A DNA stretch of 64,000 nucleotides from Psettodes erumei (GCA_016785225.1 JAFBJZ010000603.1:1589001-1653000), one strand, 5' to 3'. Counted from the stretch's first letter, positions 11,176 to 23,209 are shown. Numbers and translations: made by a program. Notes: generated by a model not told the origin, from the sequence alone.

Positions 11176-13160
11176 TGGTATTGCAGTGACCATTCAGTCG
11201 AAATATATCAAGCAGTAGAGACAGTTGAAAAGCTGATGTCTTTTCTCACGCTTCTCCTCACTTCTGTGTGCACTCTGCAAGCTGCACTGTCTTTTCTTTT
11301 CTTTCCCCTCTCATTCCACTGACACAGCGCAGCAAAAGGGACACATATGAAAATGTGTCAGGCTCTGTGATTCTCCTCTGCCTAGCAACTGCGTCCGATT
11401 GGACAAAACGACCCACCTTGCTGTTGGCAGTGCTGCTGAAGTCAGGGCTACATTCCAGGTGATGGAAGATGTACTGTATACTGCCTTTCCACCAAAGACC
11501 AAACTTACAGCTTGTCTGATACAAAAGTACAAAAGGAGAACAAAAAAAGAGCGAAAGTAGTTTCCTCATCAGTAGTTTGGAAACTGGCGTCTCATTTTAA
11601 GTGGTGTTTAATGCTGGGGTCTGCCTGGTTGTGCCTGCACAGAGCCCCCCAGGTTATGCAGCACTTTCTGGAGGTTGGCGCAGTAACACAAGTAGGTGCG
11701 AGTATCTTCGCAGATGATGTTGTTGTTGTCGCTGAAATGCTAAAGATGTTTAAATCTGTGTCGAGCTGAAAAATGACAAAAAGCCAAAGTTTGAGGTGTT
11801 AATTTTCTGAAAGTTGTAATCAGGTTTTAAAAAACAGCAACAACAAGAGACTTGTGCCATCGCTTATTTGTGGAGAGAACGAACAGTTGGGGAAAGTATG
11901 GAGAAAGTGTCGACGTGAATGTGAAAGAGGAACCCATAGCTCATCCTGATAGCTTCTGTTGAAAGTTGGTTGAAAATAAAGTGTGCCATTAGTGTTTTTA
12001 TATGAAGAGTGTTTTATTCTCTGGTCCCCGACAGGTTACATTGGGAAGGAAAAATGGTGGCAGCTGCAGTCCATCTATTCAGAAGATGATTTTCCCACTT
12101 CCTGCAGCCACTTAAGTGCAAAGTGAATCCAGGTGGCCACGATTTTTGCCAAAGCACAGAGCGCTGCTCACAGTTGTTCGAAGGCCCCACTGGTTATTTG
12201 GCAGCTTATGGATTCATTTCTTGGATAATTGTGATGCGACACCTTTTGGTATTGTGAAGTTTTGTGCTGTTGGTGTATGTAAGTCGTTGAAATATTTTAC
12301 TGAACTGAGGAGGTAACTGAGGAGTTATTTATAATACAGAACTGTACGAGTAATGATTTATACATCCGTTAAAGACACAGAAGGACACAATGTGATGCAG
12401 TCATATCAACATTGAACAGACTGTGAAAGGAAAGTTTCCAACATCTGATGCAATGAAGAGTTGAAGATACCCAATGTTAGTATATTGTGATCCTAATAAA
12501 TTGATCATAGATTGTGTGCACAAAACAGGCATGCAGGTGCATGGTCAAGTTAAAGATGCACAGCAGAAACAACATTTTTGGCAACGGTATAGGATTTTTG
12601 TCTATGCATCGCTGGTAAGATGAAAAATGTGTTCATCAATTATCAGTTGTTAAACATCTTTTTGGCGGACTTTTTTTTTTTTACAATCAAGTAATTACTT
12701 TGGTGTTGAACCGCACACAAAGAAACGCCAGACGGAACCTGAAAGTAGAAAAAAAAAGTGTATTTGTTGAAAAGTGGCTGCAGGAGGTGCTGTGGTGTGA
12801 AATATGCCATGTGGACAGAAGCAGCATGTTTCAAACAGGGACAAAACATTCCAGTCATCCAGCCTCCGAAAAGCACGGCAAGAGTAGAGAGCACATGAAT
12901 GTGGTGCCAACTATAGATAACAGGTGCAGCTGGGGTCAGACATTCACTTGCCCTCTTGACAGGTGGCAGGACGAAGTGAATGAAGAACAGCGTCAAAAGG
13001 TGTGTGTCGTTTTTTTTCTTTTGGCCTTTCACAGAGCAGAACGTTCACTTCCTGTGCGCTCAGATGAGGAGCGCATTTTGCTTTTCAAGAGACTCGAAGT
13101 TGACATTGCACTAATTAAGGGAGTACAAACACCTTTGAGGCATATGTTTTACCCATGACT
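11176..13160. other. Gene-free stretch with unexplained 152-codon frame
   Basis: A plus-strand frame at 12700-13158 (152 codons) contains a CEICH motif but no zinc-finger spacing or other domain I know, and the opposite strand is also open for 129 codons. A FADDVVVVAE peptide near 11721-11750 mimics the reverse-transcriptase YADD box, but its flanks do not. No repeat boundary was identified. Possibly an old transposon; not supportable as a gene. Confidence 0.35.
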
Positions 13161-16070
13161 GTCTCTGCAACCATAATAACCCACTGTGATTTGTTATGAG
13201 CATGAACAATGGAGACTTTACAGGACTGCCTTTTATTCAGGTGGGACATATTTGCACTTGTACAGCACGCATTGGGTGTTTATGTTCCAGCTGTCTGAGA
13301 CCATCTCAACAAATGGTCTGTTACAATGCGCTGCAACCTGTTTTCTTCTGCACCTAACAACATGGCACTGATTATGTCGCATTCATAAAGCCTGCCCACT
13401 CGAGGCTGCCGTAACTTGGCATTTTTTTTTCCGAACAAAAGAAGTATGGCAGGGCGATAGGTAGACCTTCAAAGTGATGTCGCAGCGGTTTGCTGAGCCT
13501 TTGTTGAGCTGAGCTTGGTAGCGTTTTATTTGTTCCGCGCTCCCAGAGACATGCCCGCGCTGCCACGCGCACACGTAGAGCAAGAGACGGCGTCAAACGC
13601 TGTCACAAATCGTACACACTTGTCAAACGTCCGGGAACATAAGAAAACACTCACACATGAGTGAGAGTCAGGCAGCTGTCGGCGCGGCTCTGTGATTTCC
13701 CTGGGAAACGTTAGAGAAGAGAGCGCGGAGTGAAGGGGCTGTAACTGAAGCGGGAGGGGGTCCGCTCAAACGCTCCTCTTCTTCTCCAGGAAAAACCAGC
13801 AGGGGGCATTTTGGAGAAAATGCAACCATTTTCGTTTTCAAACAAACTGTTGCGCACCATCCCGTGTGTATTTCTTTTCAAATACACACTTAATCTACCG
13901 CCACACACACTTGGATGCGTTCTTTTGAATGCTTCGACGTGCAGCGTGCATCTTTGAGACTTGTGTTAAACTCAATACGCATGCAAGCATGCTCAGCGCA
14001 CAGTATTTTAATCGTGCAGCCTCGCAGTGTGTGTGTAGATCAGAACACGCATTTTAAGCTTTTTGCATGCCATTCCTTGCCATTAGTGTTGCTGGTAAAA
14101 TGTTGAACTGATTGAACACTAAAAGCAGAAACAATAATCGTGCTAATATGCAAAATGACTTAAGGAAACTGGGGATTCATTTTATGATAACAGGCTGTTC
14201 TTATCTCACCAGCAAATGAAGTGCTGTCCCAAATGACCTGCTTATTTGTCTGTGTCTGCACCTGCCTCCCATTTGACTGTTCCCCGTGTCTTTTGAATAT
14301 AAATATATTTGCAGACATACAGACCGCTCCCAGAAATCCTGCTTGAAATTCCACGAAAATGGTTGTTTTTGTTGTCGTCGCTGTGTTTTTGCCCAACCGA
14401 TTCACCTCTCAACTGCCGTCACTTGTGGAAAATAACCACTTGGAGTCTAATCTGTCAGTGTCGGATCTGTTTGTGTGTGTGCATGAGGGAGCCTGTGCAT
14501 GCGCATTTGCTCCCTGTTTGCATACGGGTCCACTCTGTGCTTAAATCCAGAGCTGAGATTGAAGAATGAGCGGAAACCACATGACAAAGGTGAGATGGGC
14601 TCTGCTAACAAATCGACAAAATGCCAAAATAAAGGCGAATGCGGTGTGTGCTGCCGGGTATGTGGAGATGCGGGAAGGCAAATTGAACTCAACTGACTCT
14701 GATGAAATGTGTGTGGGCAATTTAAGGGAAATCTTTCAATAAACAAGCAGTCCTTTTTTTCCTCTCTAAATTTGTTATTTCAATCAAGTTTTTAGCAGAG
14801 CTATCTACCTCCCCTTATGAAAGGACACGCGCTTATTTGCACCTAAACCAGTGCTAATGAACTGAGAAAAGGGGAAAAATATAGATGAAGTGGGTGTGAT
14901 TGAAGACAGAGTAGAACTGCACCTTTTTGGACCAGGATCTTGCAGGGTGTTCTTTGAATCTTGTTGGGTCTTGAGTCTTGTTGACTTTTCCGCATCACAG
15001 CCTCAGGAAGTCTCAAATTATCAGCTGCTGTTTCCTCATGCCTTACCACAGTGTCCTTATGATCGGCTCGGACCTGGATCAGGAAGTCCGGCAGGATGTC
15101 TGCTCTCTTATTCTCCAGCATCCTCTCTGGTGTCCCCCTTACAATCCTTGGCAGGGCCCAATTAAGGGGGTTGGTTTGTGCAGCTCAGTGCATGCTGTCC
15201 CGACCTTCTTATTGCATACTGCTGCTTCTTCCCGAACCATCTGGGAGACATCTTTGTTGCACTGCAGTTGACCTTGTTTCCCTTAGTTTTGTTCATCAGT
15301 CCAGTCCTTTCCGCTGGTGCCACCGGTCATATGTTTTGGCGTCAGTCATCTCTTTTATCTGCCAGTGCTACATCCTGTAGGGACCGTCTTCCCCCAGCGC
15401 TGCTTCTTCATCTACACCTGCATATGCTGCCGTGAGATATTCTCTTGGCAGTTTATTCTTGGCAGGCACTTTACAGATGTGCTTCTCGATACGTTTCGGT
15501 GAGGGCTATCGTCGACACACTCTCTTAGCCCTGGCCCTCTCTTTCAAAGCTGTTGTGTTTTCTTTAACTCTTTTCTAAACGCAGCTGCTGGATGAGTGGA
15601 AGAAAACGATGCATTGCTGGAGTGGATCTTGTTATTTTAGATTGAGCTTGAGTACCTGTCTAACTCTGTCAAGATACATGGATATTAATTTTCACTCTTC
15701 AGATATCGTGGCTCCTGTCAAACTGCAGTCGCCCAACATACTGTATGTGCAGCTAATAGTTTGACTCTTCAACTGCTTAATCCCTTTCTTCACTACCAGC
15801 AGCTCAAAACTCTCTCATCGGAGAGAAACACCAGTCACATCTGTGCTTTATGATGATCTGACATGCAAAACAGCAGTAGGGGTAAGCAATTAACTTGATG
15901 TATGCCGTACTTAATGGTTGCCTGGTGGATTTGCCTTTGGAGTTGACATTTCAGAGATTTTCTACAGAAACCCTTGAAGTTCTTGATCATGGGTGCTATT
16001 TATTTTAGAGATCCTTCGTGCTGAAAATTAAAGGGTCCGTGTGTGGCACGGGGTCAAAAAGGAGTAAAAA
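13161..16070. other. Gene-free stretch, nothing recognised
   Basis: Short overlapping frames occur on both strands (for example 14843-15121 minus and 14890-15502 plus in several frames), without a recognisable family or splice pattern. The 14.9-15.5 kb part has few stops in several frames at once, which points to composition rather than coding. Confidence 0.45.
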
Positions 16071-16215
16071 GATTAGATCAGATTCCTTTTATTGTCATTC
16101 AGCACAACATCAAAGATGTAAAGCGGAAGGAAATTACAAGCGTGGTTTTGTTGACAAAACAGAGATAAAAAAAAGACAAGATACGTATAAGATACATATA
16201 AAAAAAGTAAACATT
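16071..16215 (-). mobile_element. LINE-type retrotransposon 3' tail
   Basis: Read on the minus strand, this ends with the pattern CTGAATGACAATAAAAGG followed by the short direct-repeat tail ATCTGATCTAATC. A 3' UTR ending in an AATAAA-like signal plus a tandem pentamer-like tail is typical of 5'-truncated L2/CR1-class LINEs in fish. Only the 3' end is present. Exact family unknown; the internal boundary (about 16215) is approximate. Confidence 0.6.
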
Positions 16216-17169
16216 GAGTAAATAAATACTTTGAATAATGAATTACTGTACATTGCATAGGTATGACATGCCAGGAATGTAAACATGCACATAAAAAGCC
16301 CACCCTCAAATTCAGCTAGGACCCCTCCCTCCTCCCACTAAATTTATAATAGAGCTGTGTGAGGTGTGGCCTCGTGGCTATATAGTGAGTGATGTCACTG
16401 GGGAGGGGATGGGGGGGGCACCAGGGACAGACCAGCCATAACTGCTCATACATGCGTACTGTTTGTCAGAGTGAATCAGCCTCAAGCAGCTATTGCTGGG
16501 CTCTCTGTGTCTTGACTGAATGACAGGGAGTCAAATGTGCTTTTACACACATTTGTGCTCCTTTGACAGAATATTGGGTACTGAGTTCTACCTCTGTGCC
16601 CACACACTCCCGCTGTGTGTAATGGAGTGTCAGCTCTGCTATTACAGCAGGGATACAGAGCTATTGTAATGCTAAAGTTACCATTACTGTTTGACGGGTC
16701 TGAATATCCTGAGCTAAAATTGGCATAGTGATCCACAGGCCATGTTTTACAGCGACGGAAGAAAAACTCTTACTTCATATTCAATGCTGTTTTTCCATTA
16801 GCGTCAGTGAAAGCTGTGTTAGCGGGCCCTGCTAAATTACCATGGTTGGAGACTGGCTCTGACAACGTAACAGTGCAGAAGCCACTCAAAACCGATAAAT
16901 AATGAATGGAAAGCACCACTTATTAAAACTATTGGCTTTTTTCCACAGATCAACTCTCCTGCAAGAACCACGATCCCTCTCGATGCGACATTTGAATATG
17001 GGAGAGGATCTTAATCTTGCAAAGTGATTGGTCACGCCCCTTCACCAATCTTGCTTGTATGCTGAGCATGTCATTTTCTATCTTCAATAATGTGTCTTAG
17101 TACAGCCGGTGTTGAACACACAGGCATTTCAGGATGAACCCTTTATGCCTGCTTCTCCCTTTATTGGAT
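16216..17169. other. Gene-free stretch, nothing recognised
   Basis: No coding, RNA or repeat signal was recognised. A G-run lies near 16410-16417. It ends at the left terminal repeat of the hAT element. Confidence 0.5.
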
Positions 17170-18543
17170 CAGGGGTAGGGGAGCTCATGCAGCCTGTGAA
17201 ACACTTTGATCTGCCCACAAGGCAATTCATATATACAAAATAGCACCTCAGCAGTTAAAAAAAAAGATCATAAAAGGGATAACTTTTTCCGGGATTAAAA
17301 GAATTCAGCATGAAATAGGCAAACATGTCTTTCAGGGTTATCCCTTTCGCCTGTCCAGGTCACAGTCAGCGTGAACGCAACACGCGCTTCGTGGTTACGT
17401 GTCAGTGCTGACATGCATCATGGTGACTGTCAAGAAAAGAAAAGTGGACGCGTAACCTCACGCTGTCCAAGACAAAATGGACAAGTCAGGTTTAAAGGGA
17501 CACACTCACAGTGATGAAAAAAGGACGACCTCCAATGTCCCTGGATGAGTTTTAATAACATATGTGCCCGAAGAGCCCATACTCTTCAGCATGCTGCATT
17601 CTGACAGAGGCAATGATATGCAGGCAAGTTGTGGTGGGAACGAGCTAACAGCTATGAAGCTTTAGCCTCATTCAGGACGGTTTGTGAGGGAGTGGTTTAT
17701 TGCTGCTGCGGCACTCGACAAAGTCAGGTTGCTCCAAAACGTCAGTTTTTCTTGAAGCGTTGCTGAGCAGATCACTGATGGGGACATGGTGAGGAATTTC
17801 CAGTTTTTCTCTTCAGTCTGAGATTAAACAACAAACACTTTTTCCCAGTTGGATCACCGCCAAGTTTGATATGAGGGAGCTATTGCTCTGTTTGCAAGCC
17901 TTGCATGCTGTGGCAAGTGCAAATGGAAAAGGGTAACACTGTGGACTTCTTACTCTTTAAGAACTAACTGCTTTTGTTTTCGCTACATCTGAACATGCTG
18001 GTGAGTTTGTAATACTACTTCAGGCGCTTGGTAAGAGATTTCAAGACACGAAGTGTATACAGAAGGAACTGAAGATATTTTCTGTGCCATTAAATCAGCT
18101 GACAACCTACAACATGAAATCATTGAACTGCAGAGGAATGACGAGCTCGGAGCTACTGTAGGTACAGCAGCCTCCCTCTGCTACACTTCTATAAACTGCA
18201 TATATACGTCCTGAGGATTTTTCCATGCTGAGGAGACATGCACTGAAGTTTTCATCTCTGTTTGGGACAACCTCCCACTGTGAGCAGTTCTTTTCAAAAC
18301 TGACTCCTGCAAAGACTTCGGCTCTGCTCACGTCTGCTCGACACACACCTGGAAAACAAGCTGCGGGCAGCATCATCATCATCGCTACCATCTGACATCA
18401 GACGCCTCGACAGAGAGGAGCAGTTCCAGCCATCACATAAGAGATGTTAGCGTGATATGTGTGTTCAATTATTGAGTATGGCCCACAAAGGATGTTATTA
18501 AAATTGAAATGGCCCTTGATAGGAAAAAGGTTCCCCACCCCTG
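17170..18543 (+). mobile_element. Internally deleted hAT (Charlie/GTF2IRD2-like) transposon
   Basis: The left end reads CAGGGGTAGGGGA (17170-17182). The right end, reverse-complemented, reads CAGGGGTGGGGAA (18531-18543), so 11 of 13 positions agree, and CAGGGGTGGG is a classic hAT/Charlie terminus. Flanking 8-mers TATTGGAT (17162-17169) and GTTTAGAT (18544-18551) match at 5 of 8, as expected for a decayed 8-bp target-site duplication. Between the ends lie broken remnants of a transposase of the GTF2IRD2 type in the correct order and orientation, but most of the catalytic core is missing. At 1,374 bp this is about half or less of an autonomous element, so it is non-autonomous and fossil. Confidence 0.85.
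17420..18450 (+). pseudogene. hAT transposase pseudogene, GTF2IRD2-like
   Basis: Seen in sequence: the fragment opens with ATG (17420) and MVTVKKRKVDA, then a stop. At 17672-17782 SGRFVREWFIAAAA and KVRLLQNVSFS resemble the N-terminal helical part of GTF2IRD2-type hAT proteins. At about 18030-18155 RFQDTKCIQKELKIFS and NLQHEIIELQRNDEL match the pre-dimerisation region. At 18225-18314 LFGTTSHCEQFFSKLTPAK matches the hATC dimerisation motif, continuing after a -1 frame change at 18316-18447 with RLLDTHLENKLRAA and LPSDIRRLD, ending at TAG 18448. The DDE-bearing RNase H middle is deleted, and there are several in-frame stops. Family knowledge: hATC mediates transposase dimerisation. It cannot encode an active enzyme. 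GTF2IRD2 itself is a gene fused to such a transposon, but nothing indicates domestication here. Confidence 0.8.
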
Positions 18544-19027
18544 GTTTAGATGGTGCACTTGACCTGTTTTTTGTAAGTCAATACATCCATCAATACATAT
18601 TGTATGGTACTAACTGTTGACAAAATGATTAGTAAAATAAGTAATAGACATTTGCTTTACAAAAAGTACGAGGGTTTTTTGGTTGTACAATTGTATCTAC
18701 TGAATCCAGTGTCCCCATAGCAGAAGTCATTATGAGGATCCAGTAAATGGGCTTAGTAGTACTGAATGGACTGACCACAGGGCACGCACGTATTTATGGG
18801 AAGCCATGACATTAGCTCTGCCTCTGCTGTATCCCATATCACCAACATGGGGGTCAGGTTTCCAAGGTTGGGCTCAGTACTCTCCACACATATTAATAAG
18901 AAGGCCCTAAATTAGGGCCATCTACAGTTTCTGGAACCATGAGTACAGTCCAGCAGTGATTTGACAGTAGTACTGAAGGGTGTCAGCAAAGGGCAATGAC
19001 TTAATGTGGCTACGGTAAACACCACCA
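18544..19027. other. Spacer between two transposons, nothing recognised
   Basis: No coding, repeat or RNA signal was recognised between the hAT element and the inverted-repeat element. Confidence 0.5.
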
Positions 19028-19597
19028 ATGACTGTATATTAAGATTGACAGCGTTTCTCCACATCCTTCTTCTGTGCAAACATTAAGCCAAAATATCTCA
19101 GCTACGTGAGCTGCCACCTTGTGCCGGCGATGTCATTTGGAGAGAGTCTGCACAGTAGTGATCGGGACATGGGGCTGCGGTGCTCAGGTCCCATCGACAC
19201 CACCTGCGGACCAATCACGAGCCAGTCTCAGCTGTCAGTCATAACGTCTCACCCGGTTTGTATAGCTTCATATAACAAATTAAAACCAACCTTATCTGAA
19301 AATTAAAACTTGCAGATATAAGATAAGATAATCCTTTATTAGTTTCACAGTGGGGAAAATTTACAATATATGTGAGCGTGATAAGAGCGACCTAAATCAA
19401 CAGAGCCCACCATTGCAAAAAAAAAAAAAATTTCAAATAATGTGGCATGTTGATTTTTTGCAGTGGTTCATGTCCCATCTGCTGAGATGGATACGACAGG
19501 GTTTATGACCTATGCTGCAACCAGCCTCCACGGGCCAATCAAGATGTTTGTCTCCACTTTTGGGGAGCTGTCATGTCATCCATCTTTATATAGTCAT
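19028..19597. mobile_element. Inverted-repeat non-autonomous element (fish MITE-like)
   Basis: The left end ATGACTGTATATTAAGATTGA and the reverse complement of the right end ATGACTATATAAAGATGGA align, with one 2-base gap, at 17 of 19 paired positions. The interior carries phrases I recognise from a very common fish repeat: AGAGAGTCTGC, GTAGTGATCGGGACATGGGG, CCAATCACGAGCCAGTCTCA, TTTGGGGAGCTGTCATGTC. It has no coding capacity. The family name is not asserted. The element is interrupted by a LINE tail at 19315-19368 and is therefore older than that insertion. Confidence 0.75.
19315..19368 (-). mobile_element. LINE-type 3' tail nested in the MITE
   Basis: On the minus strand it reads AATTTTCCCCACTGTGAAAC, then TAATAAAGGATTATC, then a TTATCTTATC tail. 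This 3' end is one of the commonest LINE-type tails in fish genomes. It interrupts the inverted-repeat element, whose recognisable interior continues on both sides. The exact internal boundary is approximate. Confidence 0.7.
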
Positions 19598-22370
19598 TAG
19601 TCACCACCCACACTGCTAAGAGCCACACTTGTCACAGCAGCTCACGCGGTAGAACCAGTTTGTAACGTTGAAGGTTGTGATGGACACATTGTGACCACCA
19701 GCCGCAGTGTGTATTTAGGATTATGATGTGGGGTTTATAAGACATGAAAAGCTGGGAGAAAGGAACTTCTCAAAACTGCTTTAGCACGAGAGAAATCACT
19801 AAAAACAAATTAAAAAAGAGAGGTCCTCCATTGATGAGTGTTACAAATGAGCACGTGAAATTACCTTACCTCGTCTTTGGACTGCAATGAAAAGATCAGA
19901 CCTGTGTTGTTGAAAATATTTGGCAAAATTATAGATTTGGGTCTGGCCCTTCAGCTTCCCCTCACTATAATAGACTTATTATGGTCTGCAGGTGCCCTTG
20001 GTGAAACCAAAGAATCCACAGCCAATCACAGCAAGTCTTGGTTGGACACAGCTGAGCCCTCGACCAGGGTCAAAACCTTGCAGGTGGTGTTGCACAGCTG
20101 CCTCAGCACATCATCTCTCATCTGAGCCAGAACATAGATTAGCAGAGGGACTATTCTCCTCAGTGTTGATTCTTATTTTCACTTAAAATCACTTAGAGAG
20201 CCTCTAACCGAGCCAAACTTTATTTACACACATCTGAATTGTATATGTTTAAGTGCAAGGATCCCTCATCTCTTATCTTATGTGACACAGGTCCAGAAAA
20301 CTAATTGGAAGAAATTACTGCATATTATCACTGATTGTCACAGGAGGTGAGGCACCATTTCCCACAAGACACTTTTACTGAAGCTTAAAAGAAAGAAGAG
20401 TCACCGTAAAATCACCAGAGGGCTAATCCAAATTCCCTGAGGCTTTTAAGTTAAGCCAAAGGCCATACCACAATGCCTCAAAATCAGTGTTTTGGGAATT
20501 TTCACACTTGGCACGTGCATTTTTATTACAATCCCTGGGAGACAAATCTTCCCTCTTGCAAACCCTCATGGTTTCCTCCAGACTTGTCGCATAATCCCAC
20601 CAGTCTAGACAATAATTGTCTGTACCAAAACCTTCACATGCAATCAAGTAATACTCCACAGTGTGATCAGGCCTCGCCTCTCCACTGGAGACGTGCCTTC
20701 GGTGGAGTGGAGCTACTTTGTGACTCAGGCATTTGCGAAAGAGGTGAAGACCCCAGAAAACAACATTTATCTTGCTGATAACCCTGCTGCCCTGCGTCAC
20801 AGCCTGGATGCCCTTTGGAAACAGTTATCTACAATGAACTCTTGATGGGATTTCAAGCTTTTTTGGGCCTCACTCTCTGGTTTTACTAGTTATTCAGGAA
20901 CTCATTAGAGTTTGAAAATAATAATAATTTTGTTTTTTTTTAGGTGCTCCATACCACTGATTGAAAATCCTGTTTTTTGAAATGGTGTTTTACTTACCTT
21001 GAAAGTCTTCCTTCAAACACTTAAATGCTCTGGTCATCCAACAGTCATTTCTGAGCTGAGTTATTGATGGATGGAGTCAAACTCTTCTGCCTATACAGCA
21101 CACATAAGGTGTTATTGTGAGGAACAGCAGGTAGTATAATCTCCAGCTTCAAGAGGAGGCCAGGAAATAAAAAAAAACAAAAACACAAGCAACTTTTAAA
21201 AATACATATATAAGAGCCATCCTGGCACCTACAACAAACCAACAAACCAACCAGCACCTAAAGTCTGACAGAACAAACAGAATGTGGCAGAGCAGCCATT
21301 CTCAAGTCTGGTCCTCAGGGATTCAACTGGTTTTCCAGTCTGCCAGCATATTCATTTCAGTCAGCTGGTGTTCCAGGCGTAAATCATGTACTGATTTGGT
21401 GTCAGGCACTACACTACCAGGAACTGTAACCGAGAGCCATTGTAACTTTATAGGCACCCTTAAACACCATTAAAAAAAGGACATTCTGCTTTCAGACCTG
21501 TGTCCATTAAGTGTTTGGTGGTGTCTTATTTCTACACACCTGGCCAAACAGAGACAATACGATATGATGATTTATACAGCAGCTGTAATGGATTTTAACA
21601 GGAGATCCATATCCAGCCATTTTAAATATCAGGCAAGTTTTACTCTGAATAGAAGAGCATGGACAAGCGTGCAGTGCACACGTGAGTCACGTTACACGTG
21701 GTTAAGCTGGCAATTGTGCATAATTTGTGCATAATGTGTCCTCCGGTCAATTATCAGCTGAGGCTAATGTTTTCCTGTGAAGTTAAGTTAATTTTCAGTG
21801 CACTATAATAGACTTGCTGATGTGCAGGTTAGCTGTGCCATTACCTAAGTGCCACTGAATTTTTATTTAGCAAAAAAATTGTGGAATTCCACAATGGGTT
21901 TATTGATTTTTTTTGTTGTTGTTGTTTATTTGGTGCTATTTTAAAAGCTTTACAATGGAAAGATCACACCTTGGCTAATTGGCTGTTTTGTGTGGTTTGT
22001 CCTGATTTAGTCTTATTGTTGAGTTTTGAGAAACTAATTTCTGCACAAGATTTTCAGTCAGTGCTAACACCAGTTTTTCATTCATTGAATGAAAAACAAA
22101 CTGCTTCAGCTTTATTAATGGATTCAATCATTTTTCAGTTTTTTCTAACAATGATTACATTTTATTATATTTTTTTTCTCAATCTCAGTGTCATAATTAG
22201 AATGAAAGCAGTTTAAACATAAATATCTGTGGATTTGCTTTTCTCACAGACACAGCCACATGCAGTTACCAAAACATCACAGGACCGGTCAGAGAAGTCT
22301 TGAAATCACACTTTTTTGTTCGGTTCCTTCTCCCTGACAGCGTGTGTATTGATTCAATTACCTGAAAGTC
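19598..22370. other. Gene-free stretch; weak repeat and coding-like hints
   Basis: An A-run-rich, AT-rich interval. At 20423-20845 both strands carry protein-like frames (minus 125 codons, plus 60 codons) without a recognisable family; since both cannot easily be real, neither is called. At 21282-21330 a CATTCTCAAGTCTGGTCCTC phrase recalls hAT-MITE ends in fish, but no partner terminus was found. Confidence 0.4.
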
Positions 22371-22374
22371 ATGC

Positions 22375-22560
22375 CAGTGTTTGTCTGTCTCCCTCTCTCA
22401 CTTTTTTTCAACGTCCTCTTGGCCCACGTACCTACACGTATCCGTCTTCCAACCTCCCAGCTTGTCAGTCTTGCTTTCCGTCCATCCACGTCTCTGCGTG
22501 TCGGGATCCTCTTCCCCTCCTCTCATGTCGACATCTCACATTCATTACTGCGTGGCCTTG
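22375..22560. repeat. CT-rich tract with overlapping open frames
   Basis: The pyrimidine-biased + strand leaves all three plus frames open (89-128 codons). Translations are serine/proline-rich and overlap completely, so they reflect composition. Confidence 0.6.
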
Positions 22561-22588
22561 GCTCGGTCTGCTCTCTTCCCTTCTGCGG

Positions 22589-22690
22589 TGCTCAATTACT
22601 CTGTCTTCCTGGGGCAAGCACTGGTGTCAAGCTACTGTAATGACTTTCTGATTATCTGTCTTTATGTGATGAATGAGATGGAAATGTACC
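22589..22690. promoter_or_regulatory. Candidate regulatory element, copy A of a duplicated motif
   Basis: Contains TGCTCAATTAC (22589-22599) and, 46 bases after the start of that block, CTGTAATGACTTTCTGATTATC (22635-22656). Both blocks recur in the same order at 23436-23520, with 25 of 27 identical positions in the second block. No coding or transposon features flank it. Confidence 0.4.
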
Positions 22691-23209
22691 GCCACGGCCA
22701 AACGGGGGCTGGCGCCATGCCAAGCTGCCACACCACAGTCAGGGCGGATGGGAGCAGGGAGGCGTGAGCAACAAAACAAATAAAATTAGATTGTAATGCA
22801 GATGCAACTGTTGTTATCTGTGTCACCGCTACTAAAGGAGTCGAGCTCAGTTTTGGTATTTTAAGGGCTCTGGTTAAAGTCATTGTTTACGACGTAACGT
22901 GGAAAACAACAGTTCAAAGCCATGGAGTGACTAATTAATCAAGCGGCTTGTGAGGAGGACTTCGCGACAGCTCAGACGGAGTCATTATGAGAAATAAAGT
23001 CTTTATAGCATCCCACAGAGACATGGGCTTAACCTCTACCTGGGTGGACGTGCTCTGAGTGCAGATTCACCTGGGAGGACTCACCCCCTGTCGTAAAAAC
23101 ACACCCCTCAAGGACAAAATCATCCTCCAGTTTAGCATCTAAATCTGCAGGGCTTGCATGATGTAACACGATTGTTGACGCTCGACTTTGACCTTCTAAA
23201 ACCCTCCCA
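22691..23209. other. Gene-free spacer, nothing recognised
   Basis: No coding or repeat signal was recognised. The stretch is unique and moderately AT-rich. Confidence 0.45.

Noticed and set aside
11512..11769. FADDVVVVAE peptide resembling the reverse-transcriptase catalytic box
   Set aside because: Flanking residues do not resemble any reverse transcriptase, and a four-residue match is weak. Kept only as a hint in the 10.4-13.2 kb finding.
21282..21480. CATTCTCAAGTCTGGTCCTC phrase similar to fish hAT-MITE ends
   Set aside because: No partner terminus or target-site duplication found, so an element cannot be delimited.
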